The notes under the pieces: model-generated
What the model was told of the DNA's origin: nothing
The model's database searches: none
What the model saw: the letters and a program-made list of their open reading frames with translations, nothing else
Assembly: GCF_003501885.1 (NCBI RefSeq)
Contig: NZ_QWFA01000001.1
Location: 1-64,000, forward strand
Direction: 5' to 3'
Length of the DNA stretch: 64,000 nucleotides
Source of the DNA: Streptomyces globisporus
GTDB taxonomy: Bacteria; Actinomycetota; Actinomycetes; Streptomycetales; Streptomycetaceae
Translations under genes and position numbers: made by a program
Shown here: positions 53,590 through 62,054 of the stretch, in pieces
Position numbering within the stretch: the first letter of the stretch is position 1
Layout: every line of letters begins with the position of its first letter

Positions 53590-54249
53590 ATGTGGTCTGG
53601 GAAGATCCTTCGCACTGAGCCCACGGGGCCGGCTCGGGGCGGAGAGCCTCAGAGGGGACTGGGCCGCCGTCGGGCGGTGGAGAGGGACCTGCATCGCTTC
53701 CTCCGTCGGGAGCTGCAGGACCTCGGTGTTCATCCGCCGTTGGACGTGGAGCAGCTGTGCTCGGCGCTCAGCCGTCGGCGCGGGCGGCCCCTTTACCTGC
53801 GGGAGGCGCCGCTGCCGAAGCCCGGCCCGACGGGGATGTGGGTCGAGTACGACGCCTATGACGTGATCTTGTACCAGCAGGAGACGACCCGTCTGCATCA
53901 AGATCACATCAAGCTCCACGAGATAGGGCACATCCTCGTGGCGGAGGCCGAGGACGCCGAGCAGGCGTCGGCCGAAGCGACGGGGCGGCCCCCCGCGCTC
54001 GACCCCGACGAGGAGTCGGCCGTCTTCGTGGAGGGTTGGGCCGCCATGCTGCCGGTCTTCGACCCCGAGACGATCAAGCGGGTCGCGCGCCGGTGCGCGT
54101 ACGACGACGGTGAGGAGTGCTCCGTCGAACTCGCTGCGACGATCATCCTGGAGTGGGCGTCGGTGCTGGACGACTCCACTCCCCTCTCGGAGGACCCGTC
54201 GCTGCGGCGTGTGCAGTCGGCCCTCGGCGACCGGCGGGGATGGCTGTAG
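53590..54249 (+). CDS. ImmA/IrrE-like metallopeptidase-domain protein
   Basis: The 219-residue protein starts at ATG 53590 after GAAGGG. It has a helical N-terminus and the zinc-protease motif His110-Glu-Ile-Gly-His114 (KLHEIGHIL), with a downstream acidic helix EESAVFVEGWAA that may give the third ligand. In related pairs such proteins cut a phage-type or XRE repressor. An XRE regulator sits 2.4 kb away on the opposite strand. The next gene begins three bases after its stop. Confidence 0.75.
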   Translation: MWSGKILRTEPTGPARGGEPQRGLGRRRAVERDLHRFLRRELQDLGVHPPLDVEQLCSALSRRRGRPLYLREAPLPKPGPTGMWVEYDAYDVILYQQETTRLHQDHIKLHEIGHILVAEAEDAEQASAEATGRPPALDPDEESAVFVEGWAAMLPVFDPETIKRVARRCAYDDGEECSVELAATIILEWASVLDDSTPLSEDPSLRRVQSALGDRRGWL

Positions 54250-54252
54250 CCC

Positions 54253-55401
54253 GTGGAACTGCTACTCCTGGGGCTCGTGGGCGCCCTTGCCTGGAAGCTC
54301 TACAAACTGTGGCGAGCCCCCCATGACGCGCCTCTGCGGTCGGTGACCCTCTGCCTGCTCTGCGCCACGCTGTCTTATCCCATCGCTATGCCGGGTGGCG
54401 CGACCGGCGTCGACACGGTTGCGGGGCACGGGGTGGCGAAGTTGGTCCAGAACGTACTGCTGCTCTTCGCGATGTACTTCCTGATGTGCTTCTACCTCTA
54501 CTCGGCCGCCGACGCGGAGGCGAGCCGTCGCAGGGCACGCAAGGAGGCGGTCGTCGTCGGGGCCGTCGTGGTGGTTATCACCCTGGCTGCCGTATCGGTG
54601 CCGCACGAGGTCTTCGCCGGCAGTTTCAGCACCGCGGACATGACGATCCCGCAGATCGCCGTCTTTTACGGCGGAGCCGGGTGCTACCTGACGTACGTCC
54701 TGGGCCTCGCCGCTCGGTGGACCCGCACCTACGCCCGCATGTCCCGTCGCCCCCATGCAACAGCACTGTGGATGGCGGCCGTTGGCCTGGGTGCGATGGC
54801 CGTGGCCTGTGCGATCCGGGCTGTCATCGTCGCCGCTCGCTGGTTCGAGATCGACGTACCCCAGCGCCTGATGGCTGCCGTCGCGTTCCTGTTGGTCGCA
54901 TCCATCCTTCTGTTCACGGCCGGCATCGTCCACACGGGGGTCCGCGCCCGAATATCTTCTTCGAAGCTCTGGCTCCAGCACCGACGTGATTACCGCCGCC
55001 TCGCCGCCCTCTGGGAGCTGTTGGCTGAGGCGTTTCCCGACAACGTGCTGCCGCCGGCGTCCTCGTCCGCTCATGACCGACGGCGTGCTCGGGGAGTTCA
55101 CCGGCGTTACCACCGCCGCATCGTGGAGATCCGGGACGGCCTGGTCGCCATCAGTCCGTACCTCCTGGAGGACGACACCGGCATTGCAGCGCCCGACCTC
55201 GACTCGGCAGAGCTGGCAGCCCGGCTCCGCCGCGCTTCCGCCCGGATCAAGGAGGGAGCCCTCGCACCCCGCCGGGCGGTCCCCCTTGCCATGGCCCTGG
55301 GGAGCGACCGAGCGGCAGATGTGAAACAACTGATTGCGGTGTCCGACGCGCTGGTGACAGACCGCGCGACCCCCCTCACGATCAAGGAGGCACCATGCTG
55401 A
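54253..55401 (+). CDS. MAB_1171c-like multi-pass membrane protein
   Basis: The 382-residue protein starts at GTG 54253. Six or seven hydrophobic segments lie within residues 1-225 (LLLLGLVGALAWKLY; LVQNVLLLFAMYFLMCFYLY; VVVGAVVVVITLAAVSV; LWMAAVGLGAMAVACAI; LMAAVAFLLVASILLF). A cytoplasmic alpha-helical tail follows (LQHRRDYRRLAALWELLAEAFP). This is the arrangement of the MAB_1171c group of putative transporters, usually coded next to an ImmA/IrrE-like protein, as here. The substrate is unknown. Its end overlaps the amidohydrolase start. Confidence 0.7.
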   Translation: MELLLLGLVGALAWKLYKLWRAPHDAPLRSVTLCLLCATLSYPIAMPGGATGVDTVAGHGVAKLVQNVLLLFAMYFLMCFYLYSAADAEASRRRARKEAVVVGAVVVVITLAAVSVPHEVFAGSFSTADMTIPQIAVFYGGAGCYLTYVLGLAARWTRTYARMSRRPHATALWMAAVGLGAMAVACAIRAVIVAARWFEIDVPQRLMAAVAFLLVASILLFTAGIVHTGVRARISSSKLWLQHRRDYRRLAALWELLAEAFPDNVLPPASSSAHDRRRARGVHRRYHRRIVEIRDGLVAISPYLLEDDTGIAAPDLDSAELAARLRRASARIKEGALAPRRAVPLAMALGSDRAADVKQLIAVSDALVTDRATPLTIKEAPC

Positions 55402-56582
55402 TCAGCGGACGACGTGTGCTCGTCGACACGGGCACGTATCTGGACGATGGCGCCATCCTGATCGAGGGCGACTCGATCGTGGCTGTGGGGCCGCGCAAGG
55501 AGATCGAGGAGCAGACCGCCGCCGACGTGCCCCGGTCGGTGTTCGACGGCACCCTTCTGCCCGGGTTGATCGACGCCCACGTACACCTCATTTTCGACGG
55601 GGGTCCCGACCCGGTGTCCGCTCTCCAGGACTCGACGGATGAGGCCCTGCTCGCGGACATGCGCCGACGCGCCGAGGAACTGCTACTCAGCGGCGTCACC
55701 ACGGCCCGTGACCTCGGAGACCGGAACGGGCTGGCCCTTCGCCTGGATTCGGAGATCGCCGACCGGCGCACGCCGGGACCGAGGATCGTCTCCGCAGGCA
55801 CGCCCCTGACCACCCCCGGCGGACATTGCCACTTCCTCGGCGGTGAGGTCTCGGGCGAAGCCGAGATCCGCGCCCTCATCCGCCTCAACCTCGAACGAGG
55901 CGCTGGGGTCATCAAATGCATGGTCACTGGTGGCGGCCTCACCCGTGGCGGGCCCGCAAGTCACGAATCCCAGTTCTCCGCAACGGAACTGCGACTTCTC
56001 GTGGATGAGGCTCACACGGCAGGCGTCCCCGTCGCAGCCCACGCGCACGGAGCCGACGGCATCGCAGCAGCCGTGGAGGCTGGAGTGGACTCCATCGAGC
56101 ACTGCACGTGGATGACCGGCGATGGCCTCGACTTCCGCCGGGACGTGGTGCAGCAGATCATCGACCGCGACATCACCGTCTGCCCAGCGGTGAGCCCCCA
56201 CTGGCGGATGCTCCCCGCGATCTTCGGCGAGGAGCGCGCCGCCGCGATGTTCGACCTGGTACGCCAGATGGCGGACGCGGGTGTGAAGCTGATCGCCGGC
56301 ACGGACGCCGGAGTGCAGCGTGCCAACTTCAGCGGCCTGGTACCTGCCCTCTCGTTCTACGCCCACCTCGGCCTGGCGAACGCCGAGATCATCGACATGG
56401 CGACGACCGCAGCAGCCACAGCCCTGGGGCTCGGCTCCACAACGGGCCGCATTGCTCCGGGCTACCGAGCGGATCTCATCGTTGTCGACGGGGACCCGCT
56501 CTCGGATCTCGACGCCCTCAAGAACATCAAGGCCGTATTCGCCTCCGGTCGGCGACACGAGCCCAACGCACCAGCGGAGTAG
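55395..56582 (+). CDS. Amidohydrolase family metal-dependent hydrolase
   Basis: The 395-residue protein starts at ATG 55395 seven bases before the previous stop, with AAGGAGG upstream. It has a TIM-barrel amidohydrolase layout: DAHVH with His62/His64, a Lys in GVIKCMVTGGG, His in VAAHAHG and SIEHCTW, Asp in AGTDAGV, and a C-terminal beta part with GYRADLIVVDGDPL. It is closest in look to the imidazolonepropionase/Xaa-Pro-type dipeptidase branch. It may hydrolyse a small cyclic amide or dipeptide. The reason for its coupling to the membrane protein is unknown. Confidence 0.85.
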   Translation: MLISGRRVLVDTGTYLDDGAILIEGDSIVAVGPRKEIEEQTAADVPRSVFDGTLLPGLIDAHVHLIFDGGPDPVSALQDSTDEALLADMRRRAEELLLSGVTTARDLGDRNGLALRLDSEIADRRTPGPRIVSAGTPLTTPGGHCHFLGGEVSGEAEIRALIRLNLERGAGVIKCMVTGGGLTRGGPASHESQFSATELRLLVDEAHTAGVPVAAHAHGADGIAAAVEAGVDSIEHCTWMTGDGLDFRRDVVQQIIDRDITVCPAVSPHWRMLPAIFGEERAAAMFDLVRQMADAGVKLIAGTDAGVQRANFSGLVPALSFYAHLGLANAEIIDMATTAAATALGLGSTTGRIAPGYRADLIVVDGDPLSDLDALKNIKAVFASGRRHEPNAPAE

Positions 56583-56639
56583 TCGGTGCTGACCGAGCCC
56601 TGCTCTCCCGGAGCCTCCAGCGCCCCGGAGGGCAGGGCC

Positions 56640-57533
56640 CTACTCGGCGTCTTCGGAGCCGACCTGTTTCTCGAACTCGGTCTCAAGGTCCGTCAGGAGC
56701 GAGAGAACCTCGGGCGACAGACCCTTCGGGCCGAGGCCGCGGGCCCGAACCCGTCTGATCCCCCCGTTCTTGGAGGCCAGCAACACACGAATCCCCTGGT
56801 ACACCTGGCGGGCGACAGCGTCGTCCGGCTCGAAGTACATGCGCTCGACGCCGAAGAACTCGGCAAGGCCCTCCAGGACAACCGGGGGAGGGCTGTCGGC
56901 CTCGCCAGTACCTGTTCGGAGGGCCTCAACCTCATTGGCCGTGACAACCTCTGATCCTGCATGCCGGTTCACCGCCTCCGAGATCTCCTCGTCTCCTGGA
57001 GCCGCGCCCGCAGGGTAGGACTGCTCCAACAGGAAGCTGATCTTCTCCCCGAGCGTACGGGGAGACTCCTCGGCCTCGGCGCCGGCGACGCTCTCGTCCC
57101 CGGCTTCTTCGACGGTGTTCCCGAACGAGCGCTCCTGAGCTTGCTCCAGCACCCTCTCCGATACGCCGTACGCCGCTGCCAGCTTCGGCACGTACTTCTC
57201 CTTGAGCCGCCGTACGCCGTTCTCGGCCGCAGCCACCGGGCCGTCGCTCTTCGTGCCGATGAACTTCGCCACCTCGTACCGGTAGAGGCCCGCGTCGCAT
57301 CGCAAGTCGATCAGATCGGGTGAGCCTTCACGGGGGAACAGCTCATCCAACGGTTTCCGGAGTACGCGCGCGATGCCCGGCAGCTTCTCCTGGTCCGGGA
57401 CGCTTGAGCCCAACTCCCACCCCGCCACGGTTGAGTCCGCAGCGTCGACGGCAGCGCCCACCTCGGCCTGCGGGATCTCTGTAGCCCGTCGTACGGCGCG
57501 CACCACTGTTCTGTCGAAGTGGCGAGCTGGCAT
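56640..57533 (-). CDS. XRE-type regulator with repeated HTH-like modules
   Basis: The 297-residue protein has an N-terminal helix-turn-helix (AVRRATEIPQAEVGAAVDAADSTVAGWE, about 13-40). A second related segment starts at YRYEVAKFIGTKSDGPVAAAE and a third in the region LGEKISFLLEQSY...VTANEVEALRTG. Several HTH-like units in one chain are typical of regulators beside ImmA/IrrE proteins. It converges with the amidohydrolase gene and may be the repressor acted on by the HEIGH protein. Confidence 0.7.
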   Translation of the reverse strand: MPARHFDRTVVRAVRRATEIPQAEVGAAVDAADSTVAGWELGSSVPDQEKLPGIARVLRKPLDELFPREGSPDLIDLRCDAGLYRYEVAKFIGTKSDGPVAAAENGVRRLKEKYVPKLAAAYGVSERVLEQAQERSFGNTVEEAGDESVAGAEAEESPRTLGEKISFLLEQSYPAGAAPGDEEISEAVNRHAGSEVVTANEVEALRTGTGEADSPPPVVLEGLAEFFGVERMYFEPDDAVARQVYQGIRVLLASKNGGIRRVRARGLGPKGLSPEVLSLLTDLETEFEKQVGSEDAE

Positions 57534-57926
57534 CGAGACCTCTTTTTCGTGCGAGTCGAAGAAATATCGGCTCGTTGACCTTTCGCGCGAACCGGGATAG
57601 CTTCAGACTACCGAAAAACGGGATGCCGTGCATCCCTCTCCGTGACAAGGCTGTGTGCCTGCCGAGGACGTGAGGCTGAGGAGGAGAACACCTCCTTCGG
57701 CGCGCCCGGCAAGAGGGGGCGCCGGCCGAACACAGGTCAGGGAGGGGCGAGGGATGCACGCCAGCGGCCCGTAACTCGACGAAGCAACGAAAAACCGGCG
57801 CCCGGGAGTTACCAGCTCCCAAGCGCCGGGCCGGCACCCCGAAGGGCGCCGATGCACATCTCGCGGGCGGCGGGGCTTTTGCACGAGAACCACCGCACCG
57901 CGGTCCTACAAACCACGGAGTATCGC
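57534..57926. other. Divergent promoter region with attenuator-like hairpin
   Basis: There is no supported gene between the XRE start and the next gene. At 57795-57829 a GC-rich hairpin forms (CGGCGC...GGGAG with CTCCC...GCGCCG, loop TTACCAG). It lies about 100 bases before the following ATG and could limit transcription into the replication genes. The stretch next to the XRE gene (57540-57620) is less GC-rich and may hold its promoter. Confidence 0.4.
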
Positions 57927-58253
57927 ATGCCTGCCATGCCGAGCGGAACCCCGGCCTGCCCGGACACCAGCCGTCGACACCGCCTTGCCGCCCAACTCGC
58001 CGACATGATCTCCGGCGCAGCCACCATCCGGGTCAGCCTCACCGACCCGACGCAGGTCTGGCCGCACCCGCACACAGTCGTGCAGGACGAGACGGGCAGG
58101 ACGCTGGAGCTGGGCCGGACGACGTCCAGGGTCGCCGCCCGCTGGATCCTGAGGGTCTGGCCGGACAAAGACTGGACCCGCCCGCACACCTTCCGCCTCG
58201 CCGACACCACCCTCACCCGCAGCGACTTGATCGCCGCCATGCGGGGCCGCTGA
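57927..58253 (+). CDS. Small hypothetical protein of the replication block
   Basis: The product of about 108 residues starts at ATG 57927, or at 57936. Text: RRHRLAAQLADMISGAATIRV, then WPHPHTVVQDETGRTLELGR and RVWPDKDWTRPHTFRL. It looks like small proteins found upstream of the replication gene in Streptomyces plasmids and integrative elements, without known function. It lies one base before the replication-like gene, suggesting one operon. Confidence 0.6.
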   Translation: MPAMPSGTPACPDTSRRHRLAAQLADMISGAATIRVSLTDPTQVWPHPHTVVQDETGRTLELGRTTSRVAARWILRVWPDKDWTRPHTFRLADTTLTRSDLIAAMRGR

Positions 58254-58254
58254 C

Positions 58255-59274
58255 GTGCCCAGGATTCGAACCATCAAGCCGGAGGCGTTCACCTCCGAGT
58301 CTCTTGCCGAGGTGAACGTCGCGGCCGAGCGGACCTTCTTCGGCCTGCTCACCCAGGCCGACGACCATGGTCGTCACCGGGACAACGCCGCGATCATCGC
58401 GGGGCTCCTCTGGCCCTTGCGCGCCGAACACACCTCGGTCCACGTCGAGGACGACCTCCACCAGCTCGCGAACGCCGGACTGATCTGCCGGTACACCGGA
58501 TGCGACGGCCGCCGCTATCTCCACATCGTGACCTGGTCCGAGCACCAGAAGATCGACAAGCCGAGCCAGTCGCGCCTGCCCTCGTGCCCGCAGCACCAGG
58601 CTGGTGACCGGTGCGCCCCCTGCAAGGGCTCCTGCTCGCGGAGGGGGAAGGGCTCGCCCACTACTTCCCGAGGACTCGCTGAGACCTCGGCGAGGGCACC
58701 CCGAGCTCTCGATCTGCCCGCCGCACCCTCCTCGACGGTGTCGGAACAGGCAGACGGGCCAAGCGCCGACCGGCAGGACGCCGCCGATGGAGCCAGCAGC
58801 GCACCCGGGCGGACCGGAGTTGAAAGTGCAGGTCAGAGGGTTGTCTCCGGCGGCTCCCCGAACCTTCCCCGAAGCCTCCCCGAAGGCTCGGCGCCTGGAT
58901 CTAGGATCTTGGATCCTGGATCTCTTGTCCCTACGGGGCGCACAGCGCCCGCAGCCGGCATCTCCGCCAGGGACCTCGTCGGGGAGTACGTCGCCGGGTG
59001 CGACCAGCGCCCCCCGAGCGACGTGATCGGGCACCTCGGCCGGATCATCAAGAAGCTCTTGGACGAGGGCATCGCACCGGTGCACATCCGAGCCGGGCTG
59101 GCGAACTTCACGGCCAACCCCAAGCACCCGAGCGTGCTGACCAGCATGGTCAACGAGGCGATGAACGCTCGTCCCGGCGGTTTGGCGCGGCCGGGAATCC
59201 GGCCTAACGTGCCCGCCCACCAGGCGTGGACCAACCCGGCCAACGCTTTCGCCGCCTACGCCGAGGAGCTGTGA
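58255..59274 (+). CDS. Replication-initiator-like protein
   Basis: The 339-residue protein starts at GTG 58255. Residues 1-115 look like a winged-helix phage/plasmid replication N-domain (MPRIRTIKPEAFTSESLAEV, GLLTQADDHGRHRD, YLHIVTWSEHQKIDKPSQSR). A disordered, Ser/Pro-rich linker and a small C-terminal domain follow (VIGHLGRIIKKLLDEGI, HPSVLTSMVNEAMN). Such proteins pair with a DnaC-like loader, as here by a one-base stop-start overlap. It may start autonomous replication of the element; no origin was pinpointed. Confidence 0.7.
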   Translation: MPRIRTIKPEAFTSESLAEVNVAAERTFFGLLTQADDHGRHRDNAAIIAGLLWPLRAEHTSVHVEDDLHQLANAGLICRYTGCDGRRYLHIVTWSEHQKIDKPSQSRLPSCPQHQAGDRCAPCKGSCSRRGKGSPTTSRGLAETSARAPRALDLPAAPSSTVSEQADGPSADRQDAADGASSAPGRTGVESAGQRVVSGGSPNLPRSLPEGSAPGSRILDPGSLVPTGRTAPAAGISARDLVGEYVAGCDQRPPSDVIGHLGRIIKKLLDEGIAPVHIRAGLANFTANPKHPSVLTSMVNEAMNARPGGLARPGIRPNVPAHQAWTNPANAFAAYAEEL

Positions 59275-59978
59275 TGCACACCCGTCACCGCGAACCGCAG
59301 CTCCTCGGCAACGAAGCCACGCTGGAGCGCATGGCCCGGATTCTGGCCGCCCGCAACATCGACCTGGCCGACGCCGCGCTGCCGGACGACGCCGAGACCT
59401 TCTCACCGCTGGACGCTCTGCTCGCCGGGATGCCCCCGCGCTATCAAGCGGCTGTCGCCGACCACCCCAGGGTCCTGGAGTGGGTCCGGAAGGTCACCGA
59501 CGCGGCCGTCGCCCCCAGCCGAGGAGCCCGACGACAGGTCACCACCGGCCCTAGCTTGCTGATGGCCGGGGTCGTCGGCGCGGGCAAGACGCACCAGGCG
59601 TACGGCGCGGTCCGAGCGCTGGTGCAGAGCGGGGTCGGCGCGCGCTGGCGGGCGACCACCGCCGCCGACCTCTACGCCGATCTCCGCCCCCGGCCCGGGG
59701 TGGACAGTGAGCGGGAGCTGGCGGCCGTCAGCCGTTGCCCACTGCTGATCATCGACGACCTCGGCGCGGCCAAGGCGAGCGAGTGGGTCGAGGAGATCAC
59801 GTACCGGCTGATCAACCGGCGGTACAACTACGAACTCCCCACGCTGATCACGACCAACCTGGCGATCAAGGACCTGCGTTCCTACCTCGGGGACCGAGTC
59901 GCCAGCAGGCTCGCGCAGATGACCACCCGAGTCGAGTTCGAGGCCGTCGACCGCAGACGCCACAGCGCCGCCGCCTGA
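59274..59978 (+). CDS. DnaC-like helicase loader ATPase
   Basis: The 234-residue AAA+ protein starts at ATG 59274 in a TGATG overlap. Walker A is at 99-106 (GVVGAGKT, Lys105) and Walker B around Asp161-Asp162 (LLIIDDLG). The sensor region reads LPTLITTNLAIKDL, and the arginine-finger region GDRVASRLAQM. Together with the previous gene it should load the host helicase at the element's origin. Confidence 0.85.
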   Translation: MHTRHREPQLLGNEATLERMARILAARNIDLADAALPDDAETFSPLDALLAGMPPRYQAAVADHPRVLEWVRKVTDAAVAPSRGARRQVTTGPSLLMAGVVGAGKTHQAYGAVRALVQSGVGARWRATTAADLYADLRPRPGVDSERELAAVSRCPLLIIDDLGAAKASEWVEEITYRLINRRYNYELPTLITTNLAIKDLRSYLGDRVASRLAQMTTRVEFEAVDRRRHSAAA

Positions 59979-60096
59979 CCCTCCACAGGCCACCCCGCCG
60001 GACCGCGCCCTCGCAGCGCCGTCTCCCCGGGCACCTACCGCCAGCGCACCTCTCCGCCGACGCCCCTGTGCGCGGAGAGCGATCGGAGCACCCCGC

Positions 60097-60663
60097 ATGA
60101 CCAGCACGATGAACGGCCCCGCCCAGCACCGTCAGCTCGGCGACCAGACCTGGCAGGCCGACGCCGTCTGCCAGAGCACCGAGTACAACCCGGTGGACCC
60201 CGAAGTCTTCTTCCCCGAACCCGACGAGACCGCCAAGATCGCCACGGCCAAGGCCCTGTGCGGCCAGTGCCCGGTCCGGCGCACCTGCCTGGACGCCGCT
60301 CTCGAAGGGGGTGACACCGACGGGATCCGTGGCGGCCTGACGGAAGAGGAGCGCGGGCCGCTGCACGACAAGCTCGCCAGCCGCCTCGACTACAGCCGCG
60401 TCAATGCCACCATCGCCGGACGCGACGTGCACCTGACCCATACAGAGCGCCGCGCGGTCGAGTACGCGGCCTACCGCCACGGGGTGAGCGAGCAGCGCCT
60501 GGCCTGGCTTCTGAAGGTCACCGAGGAGCACGCCAAGAAGCGGTACCGCGAGATCCGCCGGGCCGAGCGCAACCGAACCCTGAACCAGCCCACCACGAAC
60601 ACCACGCCCCCCGAAACCAGCGGCGAGCGCCTGATCCGCGACGACTTCGGGACGGCGGCATGA
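60097..60663 (+). CDS. WhiB-family iron-sulfur regulator
   Basis: In the 188-residue protein, Cys25, Cys55, Cys58 and Cys64 (CGQCPVRRTC) are the four cluster ligands, followed by the turn GIRGGL in place of the usual GVWGG. The C-terminal half (TERRAVEYAAYRHGVSEQRLAWLLKV) looks like an added helix-turn-helix, so the protein is longer than classic Wbl proteins. Element-borne WhiB proteins may sense the host's redox state and regulate transfer. Its stop overlaps the next start. Confidence 0.88.
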   Translation: MTSTMNGPAQHRQLGDQTWQADAVCQSTEYNPVDPEVFFPEPDETAKIATAKALCGQCPVRRTCLDAALEGGDTDGIRGGLTEEERGPLHDKLASRLDYSRVNATIAGRDVHLTHTERRAVEYAAYRHGVSEQRLAWLLKVTEEHAKKRYREIRRAERNRTLNQPTTNTTPPETSGERLIRDDFGTAA

Positions 60664-61727
60664 ACATCGCAAGCGCGTCGAAGACGGCGCACATATCCGG
60701 GTGGGACCGCGCGGCTGTCGTGGCGCTCGGGGGCGCGGGATGCGCGCTGTCGTACGACGCCTTGCAGCAGATGGCCGTGGCCATCCACATCCGAGGCTTC
60801 CTCACCTACCTGTTCCCCCTGGTGATCGACGGGTTCATCGCCTACGGCATCCGAGCCCTCCTGGTCCTGCGCAATGCACCACTGCGCGCCCGGCTCTACG
60901 TCTGGATGCTCTTCGGCACGGCCACCGCCGCCAGCATCTGGGCCAACGCACTCCACGCGGTGCGGATCAACCAGGACGCGGTCGCCGGCACCGGTCTCCG
61001 GCTCGGGGACGCGGTGGTCGCGGTGCTCTCCACCATCGCCCCGCTCGCACTGGCCGGAGCGGTCCACCTCTACATCCTCATTGCCCGGGGCCCGGTCGAG
61101 GACTCTGGTCGGCAGAACCTCGGTCAGCCCGGTCACCTCGGTGAGACCGACCGCAGCGACGCTATCGAGGTCACCCGGACCGACCGAGCCGGTCTGCAGC
61201 GGTCAGCGGCCGGTCAGGTCAAGTCCGGTCAGGCGGTCACCGCTCTGACCGACCGGCTGCCGCTGTCCCCGGCCGACGAGGACACCGCCGCCCGGTCAGT
61301 GACCGGAGACTCGACCCCGGCGACCAGCGGCCAGTCGGTCACCGACCACCACAACCGCAGCCACGGTGCCCCTGACCTGCCGGGACAGGCGGACAAGGGC
61401 CGGAGGGTCACTGACCGCCCCAGTAGTACGGCCCCGGTCGGTGATGACCAGGACAGCCCGGCGGCGGTCAGTGCCCGGCCGGTCACCTCGCCGCCGGTCA
61501 CTGACCGGGCCGCTCGGTCGACTGGTGACCGGCGTCCTGACCCGGACACCGAGGAGCTGCTGGTGATCGCCCGGTCGGCGGTCAGGGCCGAGGACAAACT
61601 GACCCGCAAGGTGGTCGCCCAGGCGATCCGAGGTCAGCAGATCCCGCTGTCCAGCGACACCCTGACCGCGCTGATGGCTCAGCTGCGCGAGCAGCACCGC
61701 CAGCCGGTCACTTCCTCCCGGCCCTGA
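60660..61727 (+). CDS. DUF2637 (SpdB-like) membrane protein with Thr/Asp-rich tail
   Basis: The 355-residue protein starts at ATG 60660 (ATGA overlap). Four membrane segments lie in the first 145 residues (AAVVALGGAGCALSY; FLTYLFPLVIDGFIAYGI; YVWMLFGTATAASIWANAL; VVAVLSTIAPLALAGAVHLY), as in DUF2637/SpdB proteins of actinomycete plasmids, linked to plasmid spread. The tail (about 150-330) is low in complexity, rich in VTD/DR/PVT. Its DNA is packed with GGTCA repeats that continue past the stop, so the tail's composition may reflect selection on DNA. The last part (LVIARSAVRAEDKLTRKVVAQAI) resembles a small helix-turn-helix. Confidence 0.8.
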   Translation: MNIASASKTAHISGWDRAAVVALGGAGCALSYDALQQMAVAIHIRGFLTYLFPLVIDGFIAYGIRALLVLRNAPLRARLYVWMLFGTATAASIWANALHAVRINQDAVAGTGLRLGDAVVAVLSTIAPLALAGAVHLYILIARGPVEDSGRQNLGQPGHLGETDRSDAIEVTRTDRAGLQRSAAGQVKSGQAVTALTDRLPLSPADEDTAARSVTGDSTPATSGQSVTDHHNRSHGAPDLPGQADKGRRVTDRPSSTAPVGDDQDSPAAVSARPVTSPPVTDRAARSTGDRRPDPDTEELLVIARSAVRAEDKLTRKVVAQAIRGQQIPLSSDTLTALMAQLREQHRQPVTSSRP

Positions 61728-61776
61728 CCGAACCTCCACGGGGTGGGTGACCGAACCGGTCAACCCGGCCGGTCAC
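61122..61776. repeat. Field of GGTCA/TGACC repeats beside the mobilisation genes
   Basis: Counting by eye I find about 31 copies of GGTCA or its complement TGACC in 655 bases, many as CCGGTCA or TGACCGG. A random sequence of this composition should have one or two. They occur on both strands with irregular spacing, and the last ones lie beyond the stop codon at 61727. Possible roles are a binding array for transfer or replication proteins. Confidence 0.6.
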
Positions 61777-61829
61777 CCACTCCGTATGTCACCGACACAC
61801 CCCGCCACAGCAGAAGCTGAGAGCACCCG

Positions 61830-62054
61830 ATGCGCACTCACCCGGCCACGCCCGCCGAAGTCGACTCCTGGCTGACCGTCCTGCACCAGCACGGACACCT
61901 CCACCGCGCCCAGTCCGGCCCCGACACCACCTGGATCGTGCAACGCGAGCAGCATGACCGGCCCTGGACCCTGCACCACCCCGTCCTGGCCATGGATTGG
62001 ATCGAGGAACTCGTCCGCGAAATCCAGCAGCAGGACCCGGAGACGAGCCGGTGA
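61830..62054 (+). CDS. Small hypothetical protein upstream of mobC
   Basis: The 74-residue protein starts at ATG 61830: MRTHPATPAEVDSWLTVLHQ, then TTWIVQREQHDRPWTLHHP and a helical end. It is coupled by a GTGA overlap to mobC. No family is recognised. Coupling suggests a part in mobilisation. Confidence 0.6.
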   Translation: MRTHPATPAEVDSWLTVLHQHGHLHRAQSGPDTTWIVQREQHDRPWTLHHPVLAMDWIEELVREIQQQDPETSR

